The position numbers and the translations under genes were made by a program. A model generated the notes under the pieces. That model saw only the letters and a program-made list of their open reading frames with translations, had not been told where the DNA came from and searched no databases. DNA of 64,000 nt from Nocardiopsis changdeensis (GTDB lineage: Bacteria; Actinomycetota; Actinomycetes; Streptosporangiales; Streptosporangiaceae): positions 80,774-144,773 of the forward strand of contig NZ_CP074136.1 of the NCBI RefSeq assembly GCF_018316655.1, written 5' to 3'. This document shows, one piece after another, positions 16,611-24,506 of this stretch (the stretch's first letter is position 1; each line of letters opens with the position of its first letter).

Positions 16611-16638
16611 AGACAATCCCACAAGCAGAAAGGCCACC

Positions 16639-17205
16639 ATGGAACTCCAGCAGCGCCGCCGAGCGCGAGCCCGCGCCCTCATCGACACCCAGCTTGCCGA
16701 CTACGCCGGCACGTACACCGTCACCGAGGACACCGACGGTGAGACCCTTCTCGTGCACCCCACCGTGGACTGGGACCAGATCACGGAAGCACGGTGGGAG
16801 GAGGTCATGAGGATGCGGTCGGCACTGAACCGCTCACACGAGCTGATCATCGACCGCCGGATCGGTGAGGTCGACCTGGGCCCCATGGTGGTGCGCCTGG
16901 GCGCCCTGTACGAGCAGGCGGAGAAGATCGCAGGCTTCGGTGTCCACGCCCGCGCGGCCGAGTACCCCGTCCTGCTGCCGAGCGACAGTCGGCCCAGCCC
17001 CAAGGCCCTGGCCGCCGTGCATGCCTGGGAGGCCCAGCAGGGCGCCGAGCACGGGACCGTGAAGCTGCTCCTGATGGAGGCCCACCTGCCTCCGAACCTC
17101 TCGAAGTTCCATGCGGTGGGGTGGGACACCAGCGTCTCCGACGGCCCGGGGGCCCCGTGGGTGCTGGCACCGCTGGCCTACCTGGCCGCAAACGCCACCT
17201 CCTGA
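16639..17205 (+). CDS. hypothetical protein
   Basis: 188 residues, ATG 16639 with AAAGG upstream. It opens with a basic helix (LQQRRRARARALIDTQLADY), then YTVTEDTDGETLLVHPTVDW, a helical middle (VVRLGALYEQAEKIAGFGVH) and a less charged C-terminus ending VLAPLAYLAANATS. No family is recognised. It lies 73 bp after the previous gene, with a family II leader in the gap, and is the first of a run of three genes with such leaders. Confidence 0.65.
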   Translation: MELQQRRRARARALIDTQLADYAGTYTVTEDTDGETLLVHPTVDWDQITEARWEEVMRMRSALNRSHELIIDRRIGEVDLGPMVVRLGALYEQAEKIAGFGVHARAAEYPVLLPSDSRPSPKALAAVHAWEAQQGAEHGTVKLLLMEAHLPPNLSKFHAVGWDTSVSDGPGAPWVLAPLAYLAANATS

Positions 17206-17214
17206 GAGCGCAAG

Positions 17215-17250
17215 CCCCGCGCATTGCGGGGATGCCGCCCACCCGGGCGG
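17215..17250 (+). promoter_or_regulatory. family II leader, copy b
   Basis: CCCCGC-GCATT-GCGGGGATG then CCGCCCACCCGGGCGG; the end is 24 nt before the GTG at 17275. Confidence 0.6.
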
Positions 17251-17274
17251 ACCCGAACCTCCAGGAGGATCACC

Positions 17275-18309
17275 GTGCAGCACCAGATAACGTTCGCGGC
17301 CGACACCCGCGAGTTCGTGGAGATCGACCGGACCGTCACCGACTCGGGCGCCGTGCTCATCACCAAGTCGTCCCTGGTCGGGCTGACCGAGACCGGCCAG
17401 CCGGAGCGCTACCACAACGAGCGCACCGGCAGGTCCTTCGACCTGCACGTCTACGCCGACGCCAGCGGGGAGCGGTGGCACGTCGCCACCATGGTCACGG
17501 ACGAGGCGATGAAGCCGTTCGGAGGCGTCACCGGTCGGGAGGTCTGGCAGGTCCCCGCCCGGGAGTGGAGCTACGGCTACAGCTCACGGCACAACTTCCG
17601 CACCCGCCGCGAACTGCTGGCCCACCTGGGAGACGAGGACGCGCGGAAAGCCTGCTGGGAGCAGCTCGACACCACCATGAAGGACGCCGCCGCGGCGGCA
17701 GCCGCGGCCGGGGGGCGGGTGGAGTACGCCGAGCACCGGGAAGAGCCCGCGCTACTGGACCGGGCGGCGTACACGGCCGCGTGCGAGCGGGTCGGGCTCG
17801 TCCCCGGCACCGAGGACGAGATCCGCGCCTACCGGGGCCTGGCCGACCGGTGGCCCATGTTCGAGTACAGCGTGGACCACATCGTGTGGACGCAGCTGTC
17901 CCGGGCCTACGCCCAGTGGCTGGCGCAGCAGGACGACCGCCAGGCGCAGCGCCGCCTGGAGCAGGCCACCGCCGCCCACCCGGGCGACGCCTACAGCAGG
18001 GAGCAGTTCGAAGCCGCGTCCCGTGCCGCCGGGTACGAGGAGCCGCTGCCTGACGAGCGGGTCTCGATGATCTTGAACCCCTACTGCCTGACCCAGTGGG
18101 AGGAGGACCCGGTGCTGCTCGCGCTCGCGAAGCGCCGCGGCCGCGGCATGGTCGCCGAGGCCGAGCAGGAGGGTCGGCGCTGCGACGAGTGCGGGACCCT
18201 CATCGTCGGGAGCGGCCACGCGGCCAGTCTCGGGCTGGCGTGCGACTTCGAGTGCATGCACGCGATGTCGGCCCGTCCCGGCCGGTACGCCACCCGGCAC
18301 GGCAGCTGA
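17275..18309 (+). CDS. hypothetical protein with C-terminal zinc-finger-like tail
   Basis: 344 residues; GTG 17275 follows AGGAGG. The N-terminal half has a beta-rich domain (FDLHVYADASGERWHVATMV); the middle is helical with LDTTMKDAAAAAAAAGGRVE and YAQWLAQQDDRQAQRRLEQA. The last 50 residues carry RRCDECGTLIVGSGHAASLG followed by LACDFECMHAM, a four-Cys cluster. A closely similar cluster (NCGRRIHGGGMAASLGLACG) ends the protein at 18716-19276, so the two share a zinc-binding tail. No known family. Transcribed with family II leaders on both sides. Confidence 0.7.
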   Translation: MQHQITFAADTREFVEIDRTVTDSGAVLITKSSLVGLTETGQPERYHNERTGRSFDLHVYADASGERWHVATMVTDEAMKPFGGVTGREVWQVPAREWSYGYSSRHNFRTRRELLAHLGDEDARKACWEQLDTTMKDAAAAAAAAGGRVEYAEHREEPALLDRAAYTAACERVGLVPGTEDEIRAYRGLADRWPMFEYSVDHIVWTQLSRAYAQWLAQQDDRQAQRRLEQATAAHPGDAYSREQFEAASRAAGYEEPLPDERVSMILNPYCLTQWEEDPVLLALAKRRGRGMVAEAEQEGRRCDECGTLIVGSGHAASLGLACDFECMHAMSARPGRYATRHGS

Positions 18310-18324
18310 CCACCAGACACCTTG

Positions 18325-18361
18325 CCCCGCCTGCGCGGGGATGCCGCCCACCACGGGCGGG
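18325..18361 (+). promoter_or_regulatory. family II leader, copy c
   Basis: CCCCGC-CTGC-GCGGGGATG then CCGCCCACCACGGGCGG, 25 nt before the ATG at 18387. Confidence 0.6.
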
Positions 18362-18386
18362 ACCGACCCTCGAAGGAGAGAAAACC

Positions 18387-18650
18387 ATGCCCGACTTGAC
18401 CAGCGCCGACATCCGCGCCCTGCTCGGCTCCCGCGTCGAATCCCCGGTGCTGTACATCGATGAGGCCGGCGACCTCGCCGTGGGCCCCGCGGCCGAGGTC
18501 TGGCACCGCCGGGTGGTGTCCACCCAGGTGGCGATGAAGGATTCACTTCTTCCGCCGCACAGTGGTGAGCTGACCGACGACGACATCGAGGAGCTGCTTC
18601 CCCATCTCCAGAGCGATGTCGACCAGACCGCCGAGGCCCTGGACTCCTGA
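18387..18650 (+). CDS. small acidic hypothetical protein
   Basis: 87 residues, ATG 18387 with GAAGGAG upstream. Acidic throughout, for example VLYIDEAGDLAVGPAAEVWH and ELTDDDIEELLPHLQSDVDQ. No Cys, no membrane segment and no recognised family. The short length and acidity would suit an inhibitor or accessory subunit. Third gene in the series with family II leaders. Confidence 0.6.
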   Translation: MPDLTSADIRALLGSRVESPVLYIDEAGDLAVGPAAEVWHRRVVSTQVAMKDSLLPPHSGELTDDDIEELLPHLQSDVDQTAEALDS

Positions 18651-18715
18651 CCCCTCACCGGAACCGCACTCGCGGGGCCGGGTGCGCCCGGCCCCTGGAA
18701 CGGAACAACGACGCC

Positions 18716-19276
18716 ATGTCCACGACTTCCCGGCTTCCCGCCGAGCTGCGAGAGCACTACTGGATCGGTGTGCACTACCAGCGCCAGCCCCGCGTCAGCG
18801 GCATCAACCCGCCCATCCAGACCGCTTTGATCAAGCCCGTGCGGGAACCGGGGTACTACCCCGTGCTCTACCACCTGCGCGAAGGCCGCAAGGGGGACGG
18901 CGTGGTCATCCGGTGGGGGGAACGCATCCCCACCGACCGGGTCCCCGACAACGTGCACGCCGAACTGGTGGCCTTCGCCATCGACCATGACGTGCGCTGG
19001 CAGGAGCGCGAGGCCGAGCGGGCTCGGTCCGCCGCCGAGTACCAGGCCCTGCTTGACAAGGAGATCGCTGAAGAGGAGGCGAAGAGGGCCGCCCGCGCCG
19101 CCGCCGACAGCCGCCCGGTGTGCGGGATTCGCGCCCCCCACTGCGGGAACTGCGGGCGCCGGATCCACGGCGGCGGCATGGCCGCGTCCCTGGGCCTGGC
19201 CTGCGGCCCCGACTGCTTCGACGACATGGACAACGAACTCGGCGGGCACGACGAGGAGTACCAGCACCCCGGATAG
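18716..19276 (+). CDS. hypothetical protein with zinc-finger-like tail
   Basis: 186 residues, ATG 18716 with a weak ribosome site (GGAACAACGACGCC). The N-terminal 85 residues form a compact domain (REHYWIGVHYQRQPRVSGIN, GDGVVIRWGERIPTDRV), followed by a charged helix (AERARSAAEYQALLDKEIAE) and a Cys cluster CGIRAPHCGNCGRR...CGPDCFDDM. The tail AASLGLAC is almost identical to the one of the protein at 17275-18309, indicating paralogous modules. It ends 241 bp before the cas8e-like gene. Confidence 0.65.
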   Translation: MSTTSRLPAELREHYWIGVHYQRQPRVSGINPPIQTALIKPVREPGYYPVLYHLREGRKGDGVVIRWGERIPTDRVPDNVHAELVAFAIDHDVRWQEREAERARSAAEYQALLDKEIAEEEAKRAARAAADSRPVCGIRAPHCGNCGRRIHGGGMAASLGLACGPDCFDDMDNELGGHDEEYQHPG

Positions 19277-19310
19277 GGGCGCACCGGCAGGGCGCGCGTG
19301 TAGAGTGCCT

Positions 19311-19316
19311 GCCATA
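19311..19316 (+). promoter_or_regulatory. possible -10 ahead of repeat pair 1
   Basis: TAGAGT lies 41 bp before the first I-E-like repeat. No convincing -35 is visible, so this is only a candidate. Confidence 0.25.
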
Positions 19317-19351
19317 TCCGGCCCCTGACGCGAACGAGAACCCCTCCCCCA

Positions 19352-19441
19352 TCGGCCCCGCACCCGCGGGGATGCACACCGGTCCGGGCCGCTGCGCCCA
19401 GGCCCCCCTTTTTTCCTCCCGCGCTCGCGGGAACGGCCCCC
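19352..19441 (+). CRISPR. pair of degenerate type I-E-like repeats R1-R2, period 61 nt
   Basis: R1 (19352-19380) has core CCCCGCACCCGCGGGG then ATG; R2 (19413-19441) has core TCCCGCGCTCGCGGGA. The cores start exactly 61 nt apart, the period of a 29-nt repeat plus a 32-nt spacer in type I-E arrays. About 18 of 29 positions agree by eye. The outer stem pair changes from C-G in R1 to T-A in R2, keeping the hairpin. The pair ends 76 bp before the Cas8e-like gene. It is too short and diverged to be called an active array. Confidence 0.45.
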
Positions 19442-19517
19442 CTCTTCCGGGGGCGAGACCGCCGCGCCCGCACCCCTGTACGCGGGTCGCGGCTCCCTGA
19501 CGAGCGAGGAGTCCCCT

Positions 19518-20975
19518 ATGCCCGACCTTGGGTTGAACCTGTTCCGCGATCCGTGGATCCCCGTGGTCTACGCCGACGGCACCCGGACCGAGGTCGGTGT
19601 GCGCACTGCCCTGGCCGACGCCGACCGCATCGCGGCCCTGGCCGCCGAGAACCCCACCGTGGACATCGCCTTGTACCGGCTGCTGCTGGCCGTGGCCCAC
19701 CGCCTGGCCGGCCCGGTCGACTCCCGGCACTGGCCCGCCCTGTGGGAGTCGGGCCTGCCCCTGGAGGACCTGGAGGAGATCGGGCGGGGCCGGTGGGAAC
19801 TGCTGCCCGCCGACGGGGAGCCCGGCTTCGCTCAGGATCCCGTGCAGCGGCCCGAGCCCGCCCCGGTGGCGTCCCTGACCGCCCTGGCCGACCGCGGCGC
19901 CGGCGCCGGGTTCCTGTGGCGCATGCCCCCGGAGCTGAGCCTGTCCGAGGCGGCCCGGTGGCTGCTGTGGTGCCACGCCTGGGACACCGGCGGCATCCGC
20001 GCCGCCCACGAACGCGGGATCGACCGGGGGGTGCCGGTCGGCCCGGCGGCCGCCCTCCCCCACACCCGGCTGGTCGGCACCCCCCTCGCCCAGACCCTGC
20101 TGCTGAACCTGGCCCCCGGCCCCCAGGGGCCGGCCGGGCAGGGCTGGTGGGAGCGCACCACCCCGGTGGCGGGGCGCCGCCGCGGCCGCACCCCGGAGGG
20201 GATGGTGGACCTGTTGTGCTGGCCCGCCCGCCGCATCCGCCTGCTGCCCGACGCCGACGGCCTGGTGCGCCGGGTGTACATCACCGGCGGCGACGACCTC
20301 AGGGTGCCCGGCGACCCCGCGCACGGCGCCGACCAGTGCTTCCAGGACGCCTACAGGCTGGTGCTGCCCCGATCACTGGAGGCCACCGTCCCCGGCCTGG
20401 TCGCCCCGGCCAAGAGCCGCACCACACCTCCGTCGACCCCAACGGTCATCGACTGGTTCGCCGACCGCCACCACGTCCTGGACCGGGTGCAGGTCGAGAC
20501 CACCACCCTGGCCACCGACCGGCACCGGTCCGTCATCTACGACATCCACGACCGCACCTGGACGCTGCCCGCCGCCGCCCTGGTCCCGGGCACCGCCGCC
20601 CACGCCCGCCTGGCCCGGGTACGGGACATGGTCGCCCTCGCCGACAGCGCGGTGCGCGCCGCCGCGACCGCGACCGTTCCCAGCCGCGCCGCCCGCGCCA
20701 AGGAGCGAGTGGCCGACCTGGTGGCCCGCGCCCGCCATGAGTGGTCCGGGGACCTGGCCCCCGAACTCGCCGACCTGGACACCGACGCAGGAATGGAACA
20801 GTGCCGCGAGGCGCTGGCGGACGTGGTGGCACGGCATGTCGACCGGGCGGACAGGCGCCTGCGCAGCAACCCCGGGCGGCTGGCGGAGGGAGCGCCAGCG
20901 CTGTCCAAGGCCCGTGCGTTGAGCCACCGCCTCTCCCAGCCCGGCCCCGCAGAGCCCGCGGAAGCCGCCCTTTGA
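19518..20975 (+). CDS. Cas8e (Cse1/CasA)-like large Cascade subunit, orphan
   Basis: 485 residues, close to the usual 500-550 for Cse1. The N-terminus NLFRDPWIPVVYADGTRTEV, then VDIALYRLLLAVAHRL, is the hallmark of type I-E CasA, and the central ARWLLWCHAWDTGGIRAA fits the family pattern around LLxxxAxDTGGI. The C-terminal helical bundle (AARAKERVADLVARARHEWS) is present. In Cascade this subunit recognises the PAM and recruits Cas3. No cas3, cas7, cas5, cas6, cas1 or cas2 lies beside it; the only other Cascade-like gene is the Cas11e homologue at 26092. Repeat pairs flank it on both sides. It may be a captured decoy or part of a reduced system; this is inference. Start ATG 19518 with GAGGAG upstream. 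Confidence 0.8.
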   Translation: MPDLGLNLFRDPWIPVVYADGTRTEVGVRTALADADRIAALAAENPTVDIALYRLLLAVAHRLAGPVDSRHWPALWESGLPLEDLEEIGRGRWELLPADGEPGFAQDPVQRPEPAPVASLTALADRGAGAGFLWRMPPELSLSEAARWLLWCHAWDTGGIRAAHERGIDRGVPVGPAAALPHTRLVGTPLAQTLLLNLAPGPQGPAGQGWWERTTPVAGRRRGRTPEGMVDLLCWPARRIRLLPDADGLVRRVYITGGDDLRVPGDPAHGADQCFQDAYRLVLPRSLEATVPGLVAPAKSRTTPPSTPTVIDWFADRHHVLDRVQVETTTLATDRHRSVIYDIHDRTWTLPAAALVPGTAAHARLARVRDMVALADSAVRAAATATVPSRAARAKERVADLVARARHEWSGDLAPELADLDTDAGMEQCREALADVVARHVDRADRRLRSNPGRLAEGAPALSKARALSHRLSQPGPAEPAEAAL

Positions 20976-20999
20976 GTTGCGTCGCCTCCCGTGAACGCC

Positions 21000-21028
21000 G
21001 GACACGGCGACCGGGAGCCTGGTACCGT
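21000..21028 (+). promoter_or_regulatory. candidate promoter for repeat pair 2
   Basis: GGACAC (21000-21005) and TACCGT (21023-21028) are separated by 17 bp and lie 11 bp before the R3 repeat, between the cas8e stop and the repeats. Confidence 0.3.
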
Positions 21029-21038
21029 GGCATCAGCA

Positions 21039-21128
21039 AGCCGCCCCGCGCACGCGGGGGTAGTCCCTAAGGGGCCGGCTTGCCAGGGTGAAAGCCCGCC
21101 AAATCCTTGCGCACGCAGGGGAAACACC
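21039..21128 (+). CRISPR. pair of type I-E-like repeats R3-R4, period 61 nt
   Basis: R3 (21039-21067) contains CCCCGCGCACGCGGGG followed by GTAGTCCC and looks like an intact actinobacterial I-E repeat. R4 (21100-21128) contains CCTTGCGCACGCAGGG at exactly 61 nt distance. In the stem, C-G at position 4/13 becomes T-A in R4 and position 3/14 becomes T-G, so pairing survives. The 32-nt interval can itself fold (GGCTT...AAGCC). A terminator follows directly. Confidence 0.5.
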
Positions 21129-21149
21129 CCTCCTTCGGGAGGGGTTTTT
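21127..21149 (+). terminator. intrinsic terminator after R4
   Basis: CCCCTCC-TTCG-GGAGGGG followed by TTTTT, a strong textbook terminator overlapping the last base pairs of R4. Confidence 0.85.
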
Positions 21150-21350
21150 GCTGTCCGGGCCGACGGCTCCGCCGGGGACGCGCGCGGGCGTCGAAACCCC
21201 CGCCCACCCGCTGCGCAGTCCGACACGTCCTGATCGTGGGAAGTGCCCGCGCGGTCCGTCCGCCACGGGTTCCTGGACACCGCCCTCCGGGCCATCACCG
21301 GACATGGTGGCCCGCCGTCGGCTCCAGCCGTGAACTCCTTCCCCGGCTTG

Positions 21351-21356
21351 TAGACT
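21351..21356 (+). promoter_or_regulatory. candidate -10 ahead of repeat pair 3
   Basis: TAGACT lies 18 bp before the R5 hairpin, with CGTGAA 16 bp upstream as a weak -35. A transcript starting here would contain R5, R6 and the terminator only. Confidence 0.4.
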
Positions 21357-21365
21357 CCAGCCTCA

Positions 21366-21442
21366 CGACCCCGCACCTGGCGGGGATGACCCTTGGTACG
21401 GACACTGCTCCCACGGGTCCCCGCACCTCGCGGGGGAGACGG
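21366..21442 (+). repeat. pair of type I-E-like repeats R5-R6, period 50 nt
   Basis: The cores CCCCGCACCTGGCGGGG (21369-21385) and CCCCGCACCTCGCGGGG (21419-21435) differ at one base and are 50 nt apart, so they do not keep the 61-nt spacing of the other two pairs. Another intrinsic terminator with the same sequence as that after R4 follows R6. Confidence 0.55.
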
Positions 21443-21464
21443 CCCCTCCTTCGGGAGGGGTTTT
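21443..21464 (+). terminator. intrinsic terminator after R6
   Basis: CCCCTCC-TTCG-GGAGGGG plus TTTT, identical in stem and loop to the terminator at 21127. Confidence 0.85.
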
Positions 21465-21602
21465 CGCTTGTCCGCACCCCGCAGGCGTTCCCGTGGAACG
21501 CGCGGCCCCGGGCGCCGGCGGGCGGGCTCCGCGCCCGACCCGCAGCCTTCCCAGGGCCGGGTTCACTGTCTGCGGCGTGTTTTCCCAGTTCACGGGAGTC
21601 CG

Positions 21603-21706
21603 GGGAATTCCCCGGCAGTTTTTTCTCGAAAAGCACCCACGGATGAGTACAGCGGTGTACTCTTGAGTTGTTGATTACGACGCTGTACTCATTGAGGAGG
21701 TTTCCG
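21603..21706 (+). promoter_or_regulatory. repeated promoter block, copy b (GAGTAC operator)
   Basis: Second copy of the block at 14765-14866. GAGTAC-AGCGGT-GTACTC (21645-21662) is a perfect inverted repeat, and TTGAGT-N17-TACTCA is the matching promoter candidate. It ends in GAGGAGG before the GTG at 21707. Confidence 0.6.
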
Positions 21707-22558
21707 GTGGCCCTGCACAACACCCCCGTCCAGTTGGACACCCCCACGCTGGTCGACCAGCGGCCGCGCGAGCGGTTCGCCGACGCCGCCACCCGCCCCG
21801 ACCCCCAGGTCCGAGACCGCGCCCAGGCGATGGTCGTCATGGAGGTGTGGGACGCCGCCCTCGGCCCCGACCCCGCCCCCATCGCCGCCGACACGCTCGG
21901 CATCACCCCGGAGCGGGTCGACCAGCTCAAGCAGGTCGGCCAGGACTGGCTGTGGCAGGCCGTGGTGAACCCGCCGATCGAGGTCCTGGTCGGCGGCCGC
22001 CGCACCGAGCTGGCCGAGGCCCTGGAGGACGAGGACATGGGCGCTTTGGCCGACCGGATCCGCCGCCAGCGCTTGGGTGACGGCCAGTACGTGGCCCTGA
22101 CCCTGCGGGAGCTGGACTCCATCCGCCCGGTCGTGGAGGCGATCCCCGAGATGTACGCCGTCCGGGACCGGCTGGTGCCGCTGGTCCGGTCCGCCTGGTG
22201 GGACGCCGCCGCCGAGCAGCACCGGCGTTTCCACGCCGACCGGGCCGCCATGGACCAGGCGACGAGCCCCCGGGCGTGGGCGGACCTGTACGGCTACCAG
22301 CGGGCGTGCACCGCCCTGGAACAGGTGCTCGCCCACGGCAAGAAGCCGTACCCCGCCCCCTACCTGGGCGACGGCTCCGAGACGGTTGCCACGGCCGACC
22401 GGCTCGGCGAGCTGGACAGGGCCGTGCGGAAGCAGGAGCACCGTTTCATGACGTCGAAGGAACGGGACCGCGCCGACGGATGGGTGATGCCCCGGGACAC
22501 CCGGGAGGCACTGGATGCCCGCCCCGGCACCTGGCGGTGGGGCCAGGCCAGCGCCTGA
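21707..22558 (+). CDS. hypothetical protein with HTH-like N-terminal region
   Basis: 283 residues; GTG 21707 has GAGGAGG at a good distance, and a longer frame upstream runs through the promoter block. Residues 45-90 (ADTLGITPERVDQLKQVGQD, then WLWQAV) look like a helix-turn-helix. The rest is helical: LADRIRRQRLGDGQYVALTL and YGYQRACTALEQVLAHGKKP. No known family. It shares its duplicated promoter with the Phd-like gene at 14867, so the two are probably co-regulated. Confidence 0.65.
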   Translation: MALHNTPVQLDTPTLVDQRPRERFADAATRPDPQVRDRAQAMVVMEVWDAALGPDPAPIAADTLGITPERVDQLKQVGQDWLWQAVVNPPIEVLVGGRRTELAEALEDEDMGALADRIRRQRLGDGQYVALTLRELDSIRPVVEAIPEMYAVRDRLVPLVRSAWWDAAAEQHRRFHADRAAMDQATSPRAWADLYGYQRACTALEQVLAHGKKPYPAPYLGDGSETVATADRLGELDRAVRKQEHRFMTSKERDRADGWVMPRDTREALDARPGTWRWGQASA

Positions 22559-22605
22559 CCGCGCACCCGCGGGCGTGTCCGAGACGCCCGCCACAGTAGT
22601 GAGAA

Positions 22606-22640
22606 CCGTGTCCCGCCCTGGTGAGGAGGGCGGGCCACGG
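22606..22640 (+). promoter_or_regulatory. family III leader hairpin, copy 1 (GGTGAGGA loop)
   Basis: CCGTG, one mismatch, CCCGCCC, loop TGGTGAGGA, GGGCGGG, mismatch, CACGG. Two more copies occur at 25127 and 25182, with different stem bases but the same loop. It lies 50 nt before the ATG at 22690. Confidence 0.6.
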
Positions 22641-22689
22641 CCCCAGAACCAGGCGCGGCCGGGACAACACCAGATGAGGAGACAACCCC

Positions 22690-24354
22690 ATGACCAGTGA
22701 CAACGACGCCCCCACGATGCTGATCAGCTGCGGTAGCGGCGGTGCGGCCTGGCCCGAGCAGACGCGCCCCCGCACCGGCCGACCCCGGCGCGAGACCTGG
22801 TACGCCGACCAGGCCCCCGAGGGGTTCGCCGCGGACCAGGTCCCGGGCGGGCACACCACCAGCAGCGGACTCATCAGCGGCATCGTCGTCCCCGTCGACG
22901 TGCAGGAGCGGTACTACGCCGAGGACGGATTGTCGCTCGGTGTGGGCGCCGACGAGGGTTATGTCTGGACCGTGACGGTCCGGCCGGCCGCCGCCGAGGA
23001 GGCCGCGCCGCTGGTGGAGGCCGAGCAGCGCCGGGGCAGGCAAGCCCACGTCGCCGCCCGGCTGGTGCACCTGCTGGACTGGCGTTACGGCGGCCGCCAG
23101 CCCGACGCCTTCCACTACGACGGTGACACGGGTTCGAGCCCGGCCACCGCCGTGCCGGTCCCCATGGCCCCCCGCTACGACACCGCCGGCCTGCACCGGG
23201 AGCTGCTCATCGACCGCCGGTCCGGTGTGCTGTGGACGCTCGCCTACAACGGCGGCGACGGAGACGACTGGACACAGTCCACGTGGGGGTCGTGGATCGC
23301 CATCGGCCACCCCCTCACCCCCGACCGGGAACGCCTGGTCCAGGACCTCACCGACCTGTACGCCGACGATGACGACTGGCGCCACCAGGGCGTCGCCGCC
23401 GACGGGCAGCGGGCGCTGCTGGAGGCCGGATGGACCCTGCCCGCCCTGCGGCAGCGGCTCCAGACCATGCAGGTGGTGGACGCCGCCGACGTGGCGGCCC
23501 TGCTGGAGCGCACCCCGCAGGAGTGGAAAGAGGCGGGGTGGCCCTGGCAGTGGCCGCACGGCGGATACCAGCTGCGCGGGCACTGGCGGGTCACCGAGGC
23601 CGCCGCCCTGGCCGCGGCCGGGATGGACTACCCGCGGGCCAAGGCCCTGCGCGAGCACGGCGGGCACACCACCGTGGCCGCCACGCTCGCGGCCCGCCCC
23701 CCGCACGTGCCCGAGGGCACCCGCGTCAAGCTCACCCACCCGAACCCCCGCTACCCCGAGGACACGGCGCCGGTGTGGGCGGGCTCGGCGGAGGAGATGC
23801 GCACCTACCTGGAGCACAACGCGGACCGGTGGGACTGGCTGGTCTCTGCCGAGACCGGGCCGCGGGCGGTGCACCACGAAGGAGGAGGGGACCAGGGGTG
23901 GACGCTGTGGGACGACCACAGCATCACCCGCGGGGCGTGGGTCATCTGCCCGATCGGGCACGGATTCACCCGCCCCAGGGACCTGACGGCTCCCGCGCGC
24001 GCGGCGGTGGAGCTGTTCGTGGCCGCCGACCGGATCGGCCGCTCCGAGCAGTGGGTGCCGCTGCTGGAGGCGGTGGAGCACGACCGCACGCCGATGCGGG
24101 ATGCGGTCCTGAACCGGGCCGCCCCCTCCCCCTTCGGGGACGGGTGCATGGCCCAGGTGACCGAGCACCGATTCCTGGTCCGCCGCGGCGACGGCACCGA
24201 GCACACCGTCACCTGGTGGGAGGCCACCACCGCCAGGGGCGACTGCGAAGGCGACATCTGGGACAAGGCCACGACCCTGCACACCAGCGGCGCCGAGGCC
24301 CGGTCCGAGGCCCTGGAGCGACTGGGGCAGCTGCGCGCGGAGGCGGGTGTCTGA
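22690..24354 (+). CDS. large hypothetical protein
   Basis: 554 residues, ATG 22690 with GAGGAG upstream. The N-terminal part is beta-rich (VPVDVQERYYAEDGLSLGVG, YVWTVTVRPAAAEEAAPLVE); a similar YVWMLPDSPAEE segment appears in the next gene, so the two may share a domain. The centre has short, repeated helical motifs (LLEAGWTLPALRQRLQTMQV, ALAAAGMDYPRAKALREHGG). The C-terminus is rich in Trp (GWTLWDDHSITRGAWVICPI). No family recognised. Its coding content is convincing (strong GC3 and a ribosome site). Confidence 0.7.
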   Translation: MTSDNDAPTMLISCGSGGAAWPEQTRPRTGRPRRETWYADQAPEGFAADQVPGGHTTSSGLISGIVVPVDVQERYYAEDGLSLGVGADEGYVWTVTVRPAAAEEAAPLVEAEQRRGRQAHVAARLVHLLDWRYGGRQPDAFHYDGDTGSSPATAVPVPMAPRYDTAGLHRELLIDRRSGVLWTLAYNGGDGDDWTQSTWGSWIAIGHPLTPDRERLVQDLTDLYADDDDWRHQGVAADGQRALLEAGWTLPALRQRLQTMQVVDAADVAALLERTPQEWKEAGWPWQWPHGGYQLRGHWRVTEAAALAAAGMDYPRAKALREHGGHTTVAATLAARPPHVPEGTRVKLTHPNPRYPEDTAPVWAGSAEEMRTYLEHNADRWDWLVSAETGPRAVHHEGGGDQGWTLWDDHSITRGAWVICPIGHGFTRPRDLTAPARAAVELFVAADRIGRSEQWVPLLEAVEHDRTPMRDAVLNRAAPSPFGDGCMAQVTEHRFLVRRGDGTEHTVTWWEATTARGDCEGDIWDKATTLHTSGAEARSEALERLGQLRAEAGV

Positions 24355-24440
24355 CACCCGGCACGAGCACCGGAGCGGCCCGCCCGAATTGAGAAGGGCG
24401 GGCCCCTTCTCCCCACGACAACGCCTGATCCGCCCCTGTG

Positions 24441-24475
24441 CCCCGCACGTCGCGGGGATACCGCCACCCGGCGGG
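24441..24475 (+). promoter_or_regulatory. family II leader, copy d
   Basis: GTG then CCCCGC-ACGT-C-GCGGGGATA and CCGCCACCCGGCGG. As a 28-nt unit it resembles a type I-E CRISPR repeat more than the other leader copies do. It ends 31 nt before the ATG at 24507. Confidence 0.6.
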
Positions 24476-24506
24476 ATCGAACCCCATGAAGAGAGGTGAG
24501 AAGCCT

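Noticed and set aside
19352..21442. A normal CRISPR array
   Set aside because: Only pairs of degenerate repeats are present, one pair has a 50-nt period, and no cas1/cas2 or long array exists, so I call them repeat pairs instead.
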